DNA of 64,000 nucleotides from Flavobacteriales bacterium. Lineage in GTDB: Bacteria > Bacteroidota > Bacteroidia > NS11-12g > UBA955. Location: the NCBI GenBank assembly GCA_947447955.1, contig CANFLS010000008.1:1-64000 (forward strand). Direction: 5' to 3'. The notes beneath the pieces are model-generated. The model was given only the letters and a program-made list of their open reading frames with translations. It made no database searches and was not told the DNA's origin. The translations under genes and the position numbers were made by a program. This document shows, piece after piece, positions 44,950-53,071 of this stretch (its first letter is position 1; the number at the start of each line of letters is the position of its first letter).

Positions 44950-46230
44950 TTAAAATTTACTAAACCATTTCATCATCGCCAATCTTTTAATCAACAATAG
45001 GTTAAACCCTAACTGTAGACGGCTTTTAAATAACCAATTTATAGAAATTAAATTCGAAATCAGCAAAACAAGCAAGGCAAAATCCATACTTATTATCACC
45101 GAATTCAAACCAAAACCTAGCTTATTTCCTATTGAAACCACCAATATTAAGGCAATAAATGCAATAAAATGGTTCTTAAATAATGCTTTGAAACGGTTCA
45201 TGCCATGCAAATAATTGCCAATTGCAGTTGACATCGCCGAAAAAATAATTCCTGGAATTAACCAAATAAATTCCATTTTTAACATGGCGAAATTTTCACC
45301 AAAGACCATAATAAAAAGATCATTCGGAATGATTATCACAACCATACAAATAACCAATGTTCCTAATAGTGAAAAATCAATATATCTGCGGATAAGCCTT
45401 TCATGAAAAACCTTACTTGAATTCCTTAACACCCTTGAATGAATTACGGTGCCAAAACTTCCTGAAAATATCCAAACCGTATCTGCAATTAGTAAGGCAT
45501 TTGCAAATACTCCCGCTTCTGAATCCCCCAATAAATAAGCGATGAACCACAGAGGCGACTTCATTACTAAAAACAGCATGAAATGTCCTAACTGAGCCCA
45601 AAGTCCCTCAAAAAAAACACCCTTAGGAGGCGACAAAACAGGAAATGCCGATTTCCACATATTTCTAGTTTTAACCATTGAAAAACATAGTACTCCAAAG
45701 GTTACAGTAGCCAAAACCTCAAGCATAGATTGTATGTTTAATGATACCACATCTTGCGCTGGAATTAAAAATGCCACCAACAAAAGCGACAATAATTTCA
45801 ATCCTTCTAACACCACTTGCAACTTATTTCTGCGACCAATCCAACTCTGACTTTGATAGATGTTGTACTGAATATTTAACCAAGCCAAAGACAATCCTTG
45901 AACCAACAACGGAATCAACAATGCCCATGAAATGTGAAATACAAAGTGAAGAACAGTTCCTGAAATACCCAAAACTCCGAGTGAAAATAAGGCTACCCAA
46001 GGCAAAATTTGAGCCGGACTATATTTCACCAACCAATTTGCCATGGCGCTGCCGGCTAAGAGTTCGCCAAACATCAAAGACACTTGCAAATACAGCAAAA
46101 GGATGCTCATTTGCCCTCTTCCCGAAGCCCCCAAATACCGCGAATAAACCACAACCACTCCAAAGGATATTGCCGCTTTGGCAATTTGCCAACCGTAGGT
46201 TTTTAAAGGACTATTTTCGCTCATTGTCAA
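44950..46230 (-). CDS. Polysaccharide flippase-like membrane protein (Wzx/MOP)
   Basis: A 426-residue protein with 12 or so transmembrane helices, starting with KTYGWQIAKAAISFGVVVVYSRYLGASGRGQMS, the N-terminal signature of O-antigen and polysaccharide flippases. These flip undecaprenyl-linked glycans across the inner membrane. It overlaps the asparagine-synthase-like gene by 20 nt and is last of a three-gene minus-strand unit with a glycosyltransferase. Substrate is unknown. An ATG two codons downstream (46224) is an alternative start. Confidence 0.82.
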   Translation of the reverse strand: MTMSENSPLKTYGWQIAKAAISFGVVVVYSRYLGASGRGQMSILLLYLQVSLMFGELLAGSAMANWLVKYSPAQILPWVALFSLGVLGISGTVLHFVFHISWALLIPLLVQGLSLAWLNIQYNIYQSQSWIGRRNKLQVVLEGLKLLSLLLVAFLIPAQDVVSLNIQSMLEVLATVTFGVLCFSMVKTRNMWKSAFPVLSPPKGVFFEGLWAQLGHFMLFLVMKSPLWFIAYLLGDSEAGVFANALLIADTVWIFSGSFGTVIHSRVLRNSSKVFHERLIRRYIDFSLLGTLVICMVVIIIPNDLFIMVFGENFAMLKMEFIWLIPGIIFSAMSTAIGNYLHGMNRFKALFKNHFIAFIALILVVSIGNKLGFGLNSVIISMDFALLVLLISNLISINWLFKSRLQLGFNLLLIKRLAMMKWFSKF

Positions 46231-48136
46231 GTTCTAACTTAAAATATCCCAACGAAGCAATTCTAAAATAATGCTGTAACTCTCTGGCATTTAATGCAGA
46301 AAAATGCTGCAAAAGTTTATTTCGATAATCGCGTTTAATAAAACCATCCAAACCTTCATACATCAAAGCATCTTTCCATGCCATACCATGTTTTTGGGTC
46401 AACCAAGTTTCCGGCACAGAAAATCCTTTTTTATCGGTTCTGGCGTATAAATCAGGAGGCAAGAGGTCTTTAAAAGCATTTCTTAAAATCCCTTTTGGCA
46501 ACCCACCTTCCATCAATTCATGTAATTTAAAATTCCCTAAATATTTTTGAGGGATATGCAAATCGTCGGCAAATGGGTTTCTGCTTTCCAATTGGAATGC
46601 CATTCCATTGCGGTCTTCCCATGCCAACATTTGATGCAATTTTCCGTAAAATTGATCACCTTGCAACGACCCATAATAATCGCCCAACATCATCTCCTCC
46701 ACCCCATTCAATTTCGGGTGAAGCATGATTAACGGATCTTCTAATAAATTGGCAGTGACTTTATTTCCCCAAACAGATTTTTCTATTTTCTGTTTTTGAG
46801 AATCCGAAAGGGCATTTCTCAACTTCCTTTTCAAGAAGAATTTCAATGCTTCCTTATAAGTTATTGGCCAATTATTTTGAGATTTCGATAAGTGTTTTCT
46901 TTCACTAAAAAGTGATTGAATAAAGTAATCGGGATAACCCCCAAACAACTCATCGGCTCCTTGCCCATTGAACAAAACGGTTACTCCAGTTTGACGAACC
47001 CTTTCGCATAAAGCAAAGTGAGCCAAATTATTCCAAGCTACAGGGGCTCGATTTGTATATGAAATCATTTTTGGCAGCAATTCTGAATCAAATGATTCAA
47101 CCAAAATTTCATGGTGAATCCCCCCATTTTTTGCTACCACCATTTTCTGCCAATTAGATTCATTGCCAGCTAAATTATTCGATGCCACAGAAAATAAATC
47201 CAATTTAGCCTCATTGCCTAATAAATGTCGGGCAATGCCAACCAAAACTGCGCTATCTATTCCACCGCTTACTGCAAATCCCAAACGGACATCACTCCTG
47301 AGTCTACTTTTCATAGATTCAAGAAGCATTTCTCTGAGAGAACTATTGTTTTGAAGGATGTTCCTTTCAGGGTAATACCACTGCGAAACTTTGAATTCAC
47401 GGCTAGTGGGAAACCATTTTATCAAATGACCCGCTGTTAACGTTTGAATATTTTCAAACCATGGATAAACATCGGTCATGCCGTGTTTCAAATGGGCAAA
47501 AACAGCTTTGTTATTGAGTTCGTTTTTACCTAAAATAAATCTCAAGGGTTGCTCTTCGCTCGCAAACGCAAATATTTCATTGGTTTTGGTGTAAAACAAA
47601 GGCTTAACACCTGTTCTATCGCGAACAACAGTGTAAGAATTTTCCAAGCTATCGTAAATGCAAAAAGCAAAAAAACCATCCAACAATTTCAAACATTTTT
47701 CTTGTTTGAATGCCCAAAGCTGAACGAGAATTTCCGAATCCGTATTGCTGTAATTGGTTAATCCAAATTGCGACTGAAGTTCTAAATAGTTAAAAATCTC
47801 TCCGTTGTAGGTCAACCAATATCTACCTGATGGGTCACAAATAGGTTGATGTCCCAAATGCCCCAACCCAATAATAGACAAACGTTTGTGCATCAACATG
47901 CCATTTATACTCAACGATAAAGACTCAACCAAATGTTGCTTAGGAAGGTAGTTTGTATTTTCAGAAGGGTAAATTTTATGACCTACAGGAATTGGTGTCG
48001 ACTTGTTTGAAATTAGGAGAAAACCTTCATCATCTGGGCCTCTATGTGCCAAGGCACTACCCAAAATATTGGAATTTCTCAACCAAAATTCGGCAGATTG
48101 AGCAACCGTAGACGATATTCCTCCAATGCCACACAT
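46211..48136 (-). CDS. asnB: Asparagine synthase (glutamine-hydrolysing)-like amidotransferase
   Basis: A 641-residue class II glutamine amidotransferase fused to an ATP-pyrophosphatase synthase domain. The catalytic Cys2 (MCGIGG), RGPDDEG, YNGEIFNY and glutaminase loop are present, and the synthetase P-loop is AVSGGIDS. Members in polysaccharide clusters often amidate a uronic acid or other sugar rather than aspartate; the placement between a GT4 glycosyltransferase and a flippase makes that reading plausible. It overlaps both neighbours (1 nt and 20 nt). The name asnB denotes the family, not proven asparagine synthesis. Confidence 0.85.
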   Translation of the reverse strand: MCGIGGISSTVAQSAEFWLRNSNILGSALAHRGPDDEGFLLISNKSTPIPVGHKIYPSENTNYLPKQHLVESLSLSINGMLMHKRLSIIGLGHLGHQPICDPSGRYWLTYNGEIFNYLELQSQFGLTNYSNTDSEILVQLWAFKQEKCLKLLDGFFAFCIYDSLENSYTVVRDRTGVKPLFYTKTNEIFAFASEEQPLRFILGKNELNNKAVFAHLKHGMTDVYPWFENIQTLTAGHLIKWFPTSREFKVSQWYYPERNILQNNSSLREMLLESMKSRLRSDVRLGFAVSGGIDSAVLVGIARHLLGNEAKLDLFSVASNNLAGNESNWQKMVVAKNGGIHHEILVESFDSELLPKMISYTNRAPVAWNNLAHFALCERVRQTGVTVLFNGQGADELFGGYPDYFIQSLFSERKHLSKSQNNWPITYKEALKFFLKRKLRNALSDSQKQKIEKSVWGNKVTANLLEDPLIMLHPKLNGVEEMMLGDYYGSLQGDQFYGKLHQMLAWEDRNGMAFQLESRNPFADDLHIPQKYLGNFKLHELMEGGLPKGILRNAFKDLLPPDLYARTDKKGFSVPETWLTQKHGMAWKDALMYEGLDGFIKRDYRNKLLQHFSALNARELQHYFRIASLGYFKLELDNERK

Positions 48137-49362
48137 TAGCTAATCGACAAGTACAATTGGTTTAACTCCTGAGAAATGGATGAAGCACTATATTTTGCTT
48201 TGGCTGCAATTTCAATATTTTCATATTTGCCACTGAGCACATTTTGCTTCATTATTTTCATTGACTGATATAACGTTTCTATGTTGCGATTGTTGTATGC
48301 CGACCAAGTTTTTTCATTGATTTCTAAATCGAATAATATTCCGTTAGAATCGTTAACCATGTTCGAAATACCACCTACATTCGATGAAATCACCGGTAAA
48401 CTGGTACAAAGTGCTTCCGCAATGACGCAAGGTGCATTTTCAGAGGATGAAGCCATAAGAAGACAATGGCTTTTTCTGAAAATTTCATTGATTCTTGAGG
48501 GACTTTCCTTTTCGTGAATTTCCCAAACGAACTGATCTTGACTGTTTGACAATTCAGCAGACATTTGAGTTGAAAATTGGGTTTGATAATATTCCTTGGT
48601 TGATTTATCTGCACCTATAAATTCAATGCTTATAGCATTATCTTCGGCATATAGTTTTAAAAACGCTGCAAAAATGAGTGGAATATTTTTCCTGTTTTCA
48701 AAGTTTGAAACATGAACAAAATTGAATTTTTCGTATTTCGCATTCTCTGTTGGTACAAAAAAATCTGAGGGAACCACGTTTGCAAATTCAATCGTTGGAA
48801 TGGTTTTGCCCAATAATTTTTGCATTTCATGATGCAAAGGCAAACTCACTTGTGCTGCATAATCAGTATATTTCCAAGTTTGCTTGATTGCAAATTGAAA
48901 CCATTGATTTCTGGTTAAAAAATGGTCAGGGACGTGACTATTATAAATTGCCCAATGTTCGGTGAGCACCATTTTGTTTATTTTCAATTTTCGTTTTATC
49001 CAAGTTGCCAAAATTCCGCATTTATCAGGGGCATGAACATGAAGGATATCAAAAACGTTGTTTCTTTTAACCTGTTTTAGCAATTGAACATAAAACCAGC
49101 AGTAATAGATGACCAAATTTAGCGGCTTTAATAAGCCCGACTGAAATTGGGGTATTGGAATCCAAATAAGAGGAAAGGGATACTTTTCTGTTACAGGCAT
49201 GTTCTTCTCTTGACCAATAAAGTAGGTTGCACCATGAACTACGGTAATATCTATTTGGGAACTGCAGGCAAGTGCATGTCTGTAAATAAAATTGCCGGCA
49301 TATGGATTGGCTTTAGATGGAAACCAACCTACAATCCAAAGGGCCGACAGTTTTTTGTGCAT
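48136..49362 (-). CDS. Glycosyltransferase family 4
   Basis: A 408-residue GT-B-fold retaining glycosyltransferase. The N-terminal Rossmann region starts LSALWIVGWFPSKANPYAGNFI; the nucleotide-sugar domain has FVHVSNFENRKNIPLIFAAF, and the GT4 motif SSSENAPCVIAEALCTSLPVISS with a conserved acidic residue. It probably adds a sugar to a lipid-linked glycan. It is first of the GT4-asnB-flippase unit and shares 1 nt with asnB. A perfect -7 element ends 5 nt before the ATG. Confidence 0.88.
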   Translation of the reverse strand: MHKKLSALWIVGWFPSKANPYAGNFIYRHALACSSQIDITVVHGATYFIGQEKNMPVTEKYPFPLIWIPIPQFQSGLLKPLNLVIYYCWFYVQLLKQVKRNNVFDILHVHAPDKCGILATWIKRKLKINKMVLTEHWAIYNSHVPDHFLTRNQWFQFAIKQTWKYTDYAAQVSLPLHHEMQKLLGKTIPTIEFANVVPSDFFVPTENAKYEKFNFVHVSNFENRKNIPLIFAAFLKLYAEDNAISIEFIGADKSTKEYYQTQFSTQMSAELSNSQDQFVWEIHEKESPSRINEIFRKSHCLLMASSSENAPCVIAEALCTSLPVISSNVGGISNMVNDSNGILFDLEINEKTWSAYNNRNIETLYQSMKIMKQNVLSGKYENIEIAAKAKYSASSISQELNQLYLSIS

Positions 49363-49367
49363 AGCAA

Positions 49368-49375
49368 CAAAAGTA
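49368..49375 (-). promoter_or_regulatory. -7 promoter element of the GT4-asnB-flippase operon
   Basis: TACTTTTG on the minus strand, a perfect TAnnTTTG match ending 5 nt before the GT4 ATG. Confidence 0.65.
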
Positions 49376-49428
49376 AGGGAGTAAAAACGTACCGCAAAAG
49401 AGTTTTAAAATAATTCAACATTTTTGAG

Positions 49429-49459
49429 TTGATATTTGAAAAAAAACTCATTATCTTTG
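49429..49459 (+). promoter_or_regulatory. Promoter of tRNA-His
   Basis: -7 element TATCTTTG (49452-49459) with TTG at 49429-49431, 20 nt upstream, 13 nt before the mature 5' end of the tRNA. Confidence 0.65.
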
Positions 49460-49472
49460 CAGCCGTTTAAAT

Positions 49473-49550
49473 GGCGGTCTTAGCTCAGTTGGTTAGAGTG
49501 CTAGTTTGTGGTGCTGGAAGTCGCCGGTTCGAGCCCGGTAGGCCGCCCCA
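49473..49550 (+). tRNA. tRNA-His (GTG anticodon)
   Basis: A full cloverleaf: 7-bp acceptor GCGGTCT/AGGCCGC with an encoded G at -1 opposite C73, D stem GCTC/GAGT, anticodon stem CTAGT/GCTGG with loop TTGTGGT, T stem GCCGG/CCGGT with TTCGAGC loop, and an encoded CCA end. The G at -1 and GTG anticodon identify histidine. It is a lone tRNA, with a terminator just after. Confidence 0.96.
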
Positions 49551-49558
49551 ATTAAACC

Positions 49559-49588
49559 AAAAAACCCAGATTCATCTGGGTTTTTTTA
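49559..49588 (+). terminator. Intrinsic terminator after tRNA-His
   Basis: AAAAACCCAGA, loop TTCA, TCTGGGTTTTTTT. Confidence 0.9.
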
Positions 49589-49663
49589 TTTTACATCCCT
49601 AATTTTCCCAATTATATCCCTAACGCATTGATTGTAATTGCTTTTATTTGTAATATTGCAAAT

Positions 49664-50323
49664 ATGAAAACAATAAAAAGTTTTTACATCATTTGTTTAT
49701 TGTGTGTAACTAGCCTTAATCTACAAGGACAAGACACAACCGCTTCAAAAAAGATTCAAGACATTCCTAAAAATGTCACAGACACCATTGTCTTTTATAA
49801 TTTAGAAAAAATACCTTGTGCTGTATCAAAAATCACAAGTTCATTAATCCAATACAGCAAACAAAATCTGTCGCATTTGCCAATTTATGAAATCGACATT
49901 CAAAATGTAGATCATATCAAATACAGCAATGGGGTTATTGAATATTACAATCCGAACAAGGGAGATTCAAGCAACAATCCATTTTTACAAAAAACCAAAA
50001 TGGAAGCGCAGTTATTTAAAGCAGGTTACGACGATGGAATGGATACAGATTTTCACTTAGAAATAACAGGCACCCTCTTCTTTGTTTATGGTTTTGTTTT
50101 ACCGACGGCTTCCATAATTCCAGCCATTATTACAAGTTGCTTTGCACCAAAAATTCCGGCAGCATCGAATAAGAACTACTACCCAACCTCCTATAAGAAT
50201 GGGATGAAAGTTGCAGGCAAACAAAAAAAGAAAGAGATTATTTGGTATAATACTCTAGGCGGAACCCTCTTTGGCAGTGCCTTTTATTTGCTTTTATGGC
50301 AAATGATAAATGCACCCAAATAA
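49664..50323 (+). CDS. Exported protein of unknown function with C-terminal membrane helices
   Basis: A 219-residue protein with a signal peptide (MKTIKSFYIICLLCVTSLNLQGQ, cleaved near residue 23), a domain VFYNLEKIPCAVSKITSSLIQYSK and VDHIKYSNGVIEYYN that resembles the many Bacteroidota proteins with a KNGxxIxAKVxEI / IKYxNGxxE strand pattern, and two hydrophobic segments near residues 120-150 and 190-212. Function is unknown. An upstream ATG at 49628 is rejected because the Met at 49664 starts a perfect signal peptide with a -7-like TAATATTG just before it. Convergent with folE, 13 nt apart. Confidence 0.65.
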   Translation: MKTIKSFYIICLLCVTSLNLQGQDTTASKKIQDIPKNVTDTIVFYNLEKIPCAVSKITSSLIQYSKQNLSHLPIYEIDIQNVDHIKYSNGVIEYYNPNKGDSSNNPFLQKTKMEAQLFKAGYDDGMDTDFHLEITGTLFFVYGFVLPTASIIPAIITSCFAPKIPAASNKNYYPTSYKNGMKVAGKQKKKEIIWYNTLGGTLFGSAFYLLLWQMINAPK

Positions 50324-50336
50324 AACAAATTTTATT

Positions 50337-51017
50337 TTAAACTTCACCAAATCCAATATACTTTAGAAACTCATTTCTGGTTTCCATTTCATTGAATTTA
50401 CCGTGATAACTCGCAGTTACGGTAGCACTAGAAATATCTTTGATGCCTCTACTTGCAACACATAAGTGTTTTGCATCCATTACAACAGCAACATGTTCAG
50501 TTTGAAGCACTTCTTTTAACTCTTCAGCAACCTGAATGGTTAAACGCTCTTGAACTTGTGGACGTTTTGAATAATAATCAACAATTCTATTCAATTTAGA
50601 CAAACCAATTACCTTGCCACTTGCAATATAGGCAACATGTGCTTTTCCGAAAATTGGCACAAAGTGATGTTCGCAAGTACTATAGAAACTGATATCCTTT
50701 TCTACCAACATCTCTGAATAACCAAAGTTATTGTCGAACAAGGTAGGATGTGGTTTGTTTTTAGGATCTAATCCTTTGAAATGCTCATTAATAAACATCT
50801 TTGCAACACGCTGTGGCGTTCCTTTCAAACTTTCGTCAGATAGGTCAAGTCCCAACACATGCATAATTTCTTTAAAATGTTTGGCAATCAATTCAATTTT
50901 AATTTGATCGTCCATGACAAAAGCATCTTCTCTCAAAGGGGTTTCCTTTGAACTTCCAACGTGCGAATCGCCCATTTCTTCAAATTGTGAAAGGAGTTTA
51001 TTTATTTTATTTTCCAT
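50337..51017 (-). CDS. folE: GTP cyclohydrolase I
   Basis: FolE converts GTP to dihydroneopterin triphosphate, the entry to folate, biopterin and queuosine. The 226-residue protein has the core EMLVEKDISFYSTCEHHFVPIFGKAHVAYI with the zinc Cys and His, GLSKLNRIVDYYSKRPQVQERLT, and the second zinc Cys in AKHLCVASRGI. The residues for type IA activity are present. It overlaps the upstream queD by 11 nt, so they form a two-gene operon making carboxytetrahydropterin. Confidence 0.97.
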   Translation of the reverse strand: MENKINKLLSQFEEMGDSHVGSSKETPLREDAFVMDDQIKIELIAKHFKEIMHVLGLDLSDESLKGTPQRVAKMFINEHFKGLDPKNKPHPTLFDNNFGYSEMLVEKDISFYSTCEHHFVPIFGKAHVAYIASGKVIGLSKLNRIVDYYSKRPQVQERLTIQVAEELKEVLQTEHVAVVMDAKHLCVASRGIKDISSATVTASYHGKFNEMETRNEFLKYIGFGEV

Positions 51018-51423
51018 TAAATTCTACAAAATTACGTGGTGTTTCATAAAGTCGAACACTTAACTCGAATTGATTGTCAATTCTTTTTCTCAGTTTTTCC
51101 CAAATTACCCAAACGATGTTTTCGGCACTTGGATTTAAAGATGCAAAATCTGGAACATCTAAATTCAAATTTTTATGATCAAAAGGTTCAATCACTTCTT
51201 CATCAATAAAAGTTTTTAACACTTTCATGTCAATTACATAACCCGAAACTTCATCAACAGCACCTTCAACTTTTACTTCTAGTTCATAGTTGTGACCGTG
51301 ATAATTTGCGTTGTTACACAACCCAAAAAAAGCCTTGTTTTGCTCGTCTGTCCACTGAGGAACATGTAAGCGGTGTGCCGCATTAAAGTGGGCGGTGCGA
51401 AAAACTGCAACTTTTCTTGTCAT
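51007..51423 (-). CDS. queD: 6-carboxytetrahydropterin synthase / PTPS family
   Basis: A 138-residue T-fold enzyme that uses dihydroneopterin triphosphate from FolE. Zinc ligands are the His of FNAAHRL and the two His of YHGHNYELEV; the catalytic Cys lies in GLCNNANYHGHNY. The C-terminal RLYETPRNFVEF strand is typical. QueD feeds queuosine (with Tgt at 62-63 kb completing tRNA insertion); a biopterin-type 6-pyruvoyl synthase is the alternative, since these cannot be separated by motif. It is the first gene of the queD-folE unit. Confidence 0.9.
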   Translation of the reverse strand: MTRKVAVFRTAHFNAAHRLHVPQWTDEQNKAFFGLCNNANYHGHNYELEVKVEGAVDEVSGYVIDMKVLKTFIDEEVIEPFDHKNLNLDVPDFASLNPSAENIVWVIWEKLRKRIDNQFELSVRLYETPRNFVEFNGK

Positions 51424-51527
51424 GTGAATTGAATAAACATTGAATGAGATAAATAGTTTTGAAAAAATATGAATTATTTACATTTTTTCAAGACTCCAAA
51501 GCAAATCAATGTTCAAAGTTAAATCTT

Positions 51528-51536
51528 GTCCCTCAA
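51528..51536 (-). other. Intergenic copy of TTGAGGGAC motif
   Basis: One of three intergenic copies of TTGAGGGA. The 221-nt gap between the divergent queD and fsa starts otherwise holds only the fsa promoter; no gene or hairpin was seen. Confidence 0.5.
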
Positions 51537-51629
51537 AAAACACGAAATAAACGACAAACGCCATAAGAATTCCATAAGGATATTGAAAAATTGTGTATGA
51601 CTTTCTAAAAGACTGTTTAAAAGGTTTTG

Positions 51630-51637
51630 TAATTTTG
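51630..51637 (+). promoter_or_regulatory. -7 promoter element of fsa
   Basis: TAATTTTG, a perfect TAnnTTTG match ending 7 nt before the ATG. Confidence 0.7.
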
Positions 51638-51644
51638 TAACATT

Positions 51645-52301
51645 ATGAAATTCTTTATTGATACCGCAAATTTAGAACAAATTAGAGAAGCCAATGATTT
51701 AGGCATCTTAGATGGTGTAACCACCAATCCTTCGTTAATGGCCAAAGAAGGCATTGTTGGCGAAGCTGCTGTTATGCAACACTACAAAGACATTTGTGCC
51801 ATTGTTGATGGCGATGTATCTGCAGAAGTTATTTCTACTGATTATGCAGGAATGATTGCCGAAGGTGAAAAACTAGCGGCATTGCACGAGAATATCGTTG
51901 TAAAAGTTCCAATGATCAAAGACGGTATCAAAGCAATTTCATATTTCACCAGAAAAGGAATTCGTACCAATTGCACTTTGGTTTTTAGCGCAGGTCAAGC
52001 TATTTTGGCTGCAAAAGCAGGTGCTACCTACCTTTCTCCATTTATTGGCCGTATTGACGACATCAGCTGGGATGGCATGGACTTAATCAAGAGCATTGCT
52101 GAAATTTATGCAGTTCAAGGTTATGAAACACAAATCTTGGCAGCCAGCGTGCGTACGCCATTGCACATCGTGCAATCTGCTACAAACGGTGCCGATGTTG
52201 TAACTTGTCCGTTGAGTGCAATTTTAGGATTGTTAAAACACCCATTGACCGACATAGGTTTGGCTCAATTCTTGGCCGATCACGCCAAAGCAAATAAGTA
52301 A
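51645..52301 (+). CDS. fsa: Fructose-6-phosphate aldolase / transaldolase-like
   Basis: A 218-residue small transaldolase (TalC/FSA group). The Schiff-base lysine is K87 in IVVKVPM, and D6, N28 and the DGVTTNPSL loop match the group, as do NCTLVFSAGQA and AASVRT. Members either cleave fructose 6-phosphate to dihydroxyacetone and glyceraldehyde 3-phosphate or act as transaldolase; Bacteroidota copies have often been read as transaldolase in the pentose phosphate pathway. The two activities cannot be separated here. A bidirectional terminator follows. Confidence 0.92.
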   Translation: MKFFIDTANLEQIREANDLGILDGVTTNPSLMAKEGIVGEAAVMQHYKDICAIVDGDVSAEVISTDYAGMIAEGEKLAALHENIVVKVPMIKDGIKAISYFTRKGIRTNCTLVFSAGQAILAAKAGATYLSPFIGRIDDISWDGMDLIKSIAEIYAVQGYETQILAASVRTPLHIVQSATNGADVVTCPLSAILGLLKHPLTDIGLAQFLADHAKANK

Positions 52302-52323
52302 AATTTTCAACCACACATAAAAC

Positions 52324-52354
52324 AAAAATGGCTACCCAAGGGTAGCCATTTTTG
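52324..52354 (+). terminator. Bidirectional intrinsic terminator
   Basis: AAAAATGGCTACCC, loop AA, GGGTAGCCATTTTT between convergent fsa and the lipoprotein gene. Confidence 0.9.
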
Positions 52355-52377
52355 TTTGGAATCACTTTCCGGTAAAG

Positions 52378-52992
52378 TTATTTTGCCAATTCCTTATCCA
52401 ATACAAAATGGAAGTCAGGAATCAACTGAAATATTTTTTCTTTTGGAATTCCTGTAATGTCAATAAAGTAAATATCCTTACCCAGATTTAATGTTTGGCC
52501 AGCCAACCATTGCACCCTAAAATCCTTAGGATTGTTGGTTATCCACCTTCTTACCGGCATCAAACAATACCATCCAGCTACTTTTCCTTTAGGATCAACC
52601 GCCGGTTCTACCCTCTTCACAGGACCTGTAATCATTTTTGCAAATTTGAAGGTATCCATTTTCATGAAAGGACCTACTTTGGCAATAAACTTATCCATTC
52701 CCCCATTCATTTTCACAATGGCAGGATGAGAATATTTCACATAAATTTTAGCGTCTTTGTTTTTATACCCAGTGGTAAATTCGTTGGCAGCCGTTTGAAA
52801 TGCCGCACACATTTTTAAACTATCAACACTCAACAATGCCAAATTGGAAGTATCAATTTGATTCAAATCCAACACCGCGGCTGTGTCTTTGTCGCGATTG
52901 TCGGTTTCCGTTTCAACTTCTTTTTTATTGCCTTGGCAAGCCACAAAAATCAAAGCGACTGCCACCCAACTGAATTTTAATTTCAATTTCAT
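52378..52992 (-). CDS. Lipoprotein of unknown function
   Basis: A 204-residue lipoprotein with basic start (MKLKLKFS), hydrophobic stretch and lipobox ending FVAC, then an acidic linker (KKEVETETDNRDKD) and a domain of ~150 residues (AANEFTTGYKNKDAKIYVKYSHPAIVK, then WYCLMPVRRWI, then FHFVLDKEL). The domain resembles SnoaL/NTF2-like folds in layout, but this is a guess. The start at 52992 is chosen over 53001 because the -7 element overlaps the latter. Divergence: the terminator of dnaK lies on the opposite side. Confidence 0.7.
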   Translation of the reverse strand: MKLKLKFSWVAVALIFVACQGNKKEVETETDNRDKDTAAVLDLNQIDTSNLALLSVDSLKMCAAFQTAANEFTTGYKNKDAKIYVKYSHPAIVKMNGGMDKFIAKVGPFMKMDTFKFAKMITGPVKRVEPAVDPKGKVAGWYCLMPVRRWITNNPKDFRVQWLAGQTLNLGKDIYFIDITGIPKEKIFQLIPDFHFVLDKELAK

Positions 52993-52998
52993 CGGAAA

Positions 52999-53006
52999 CA
53001 AAGATA
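52999..53006 (-). promoter_or_regulatory. -7 promoter element of the lipoprotein gene
   Basis: TATCTTTG on the minus strand, a perfect TAnnTTTG match ending 6 nt before the ATG at 52992. Confidence 0.65.
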
Positions 53007-53024
53007 GTTTGAAGTTTGGTAAAC

Positions 53025-53055
53025 AAAAAGAGCCACCCTAGGGCAGCTCTTTTTT
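53025..53055 (-). terminator. Intrinsic terminator after dnaK
   Basis: AAAAAGAGC and GCTCTTTTT with inner palindrome CCCTAGGG and CA/CA bulges. The A and T tracts make it strong on the minus strand. Confidence 0.8.
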
Positions 53056-53071
53056 ATGGAACAATTAAAAA

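Noticed and set aside
49473-49550. tRNA-His as an integration site of a mobile element
   Set aside because: No integrase, direct repeat of the tRNA 3' end or change in gene content is seen nearby.
51424-51644. Small gene or riboswitch in the queD-fsa gap
   Set aside because: The best frame is 17 codons and no stable hairpin or known riboswitch core (preQ1 or other) was seen.
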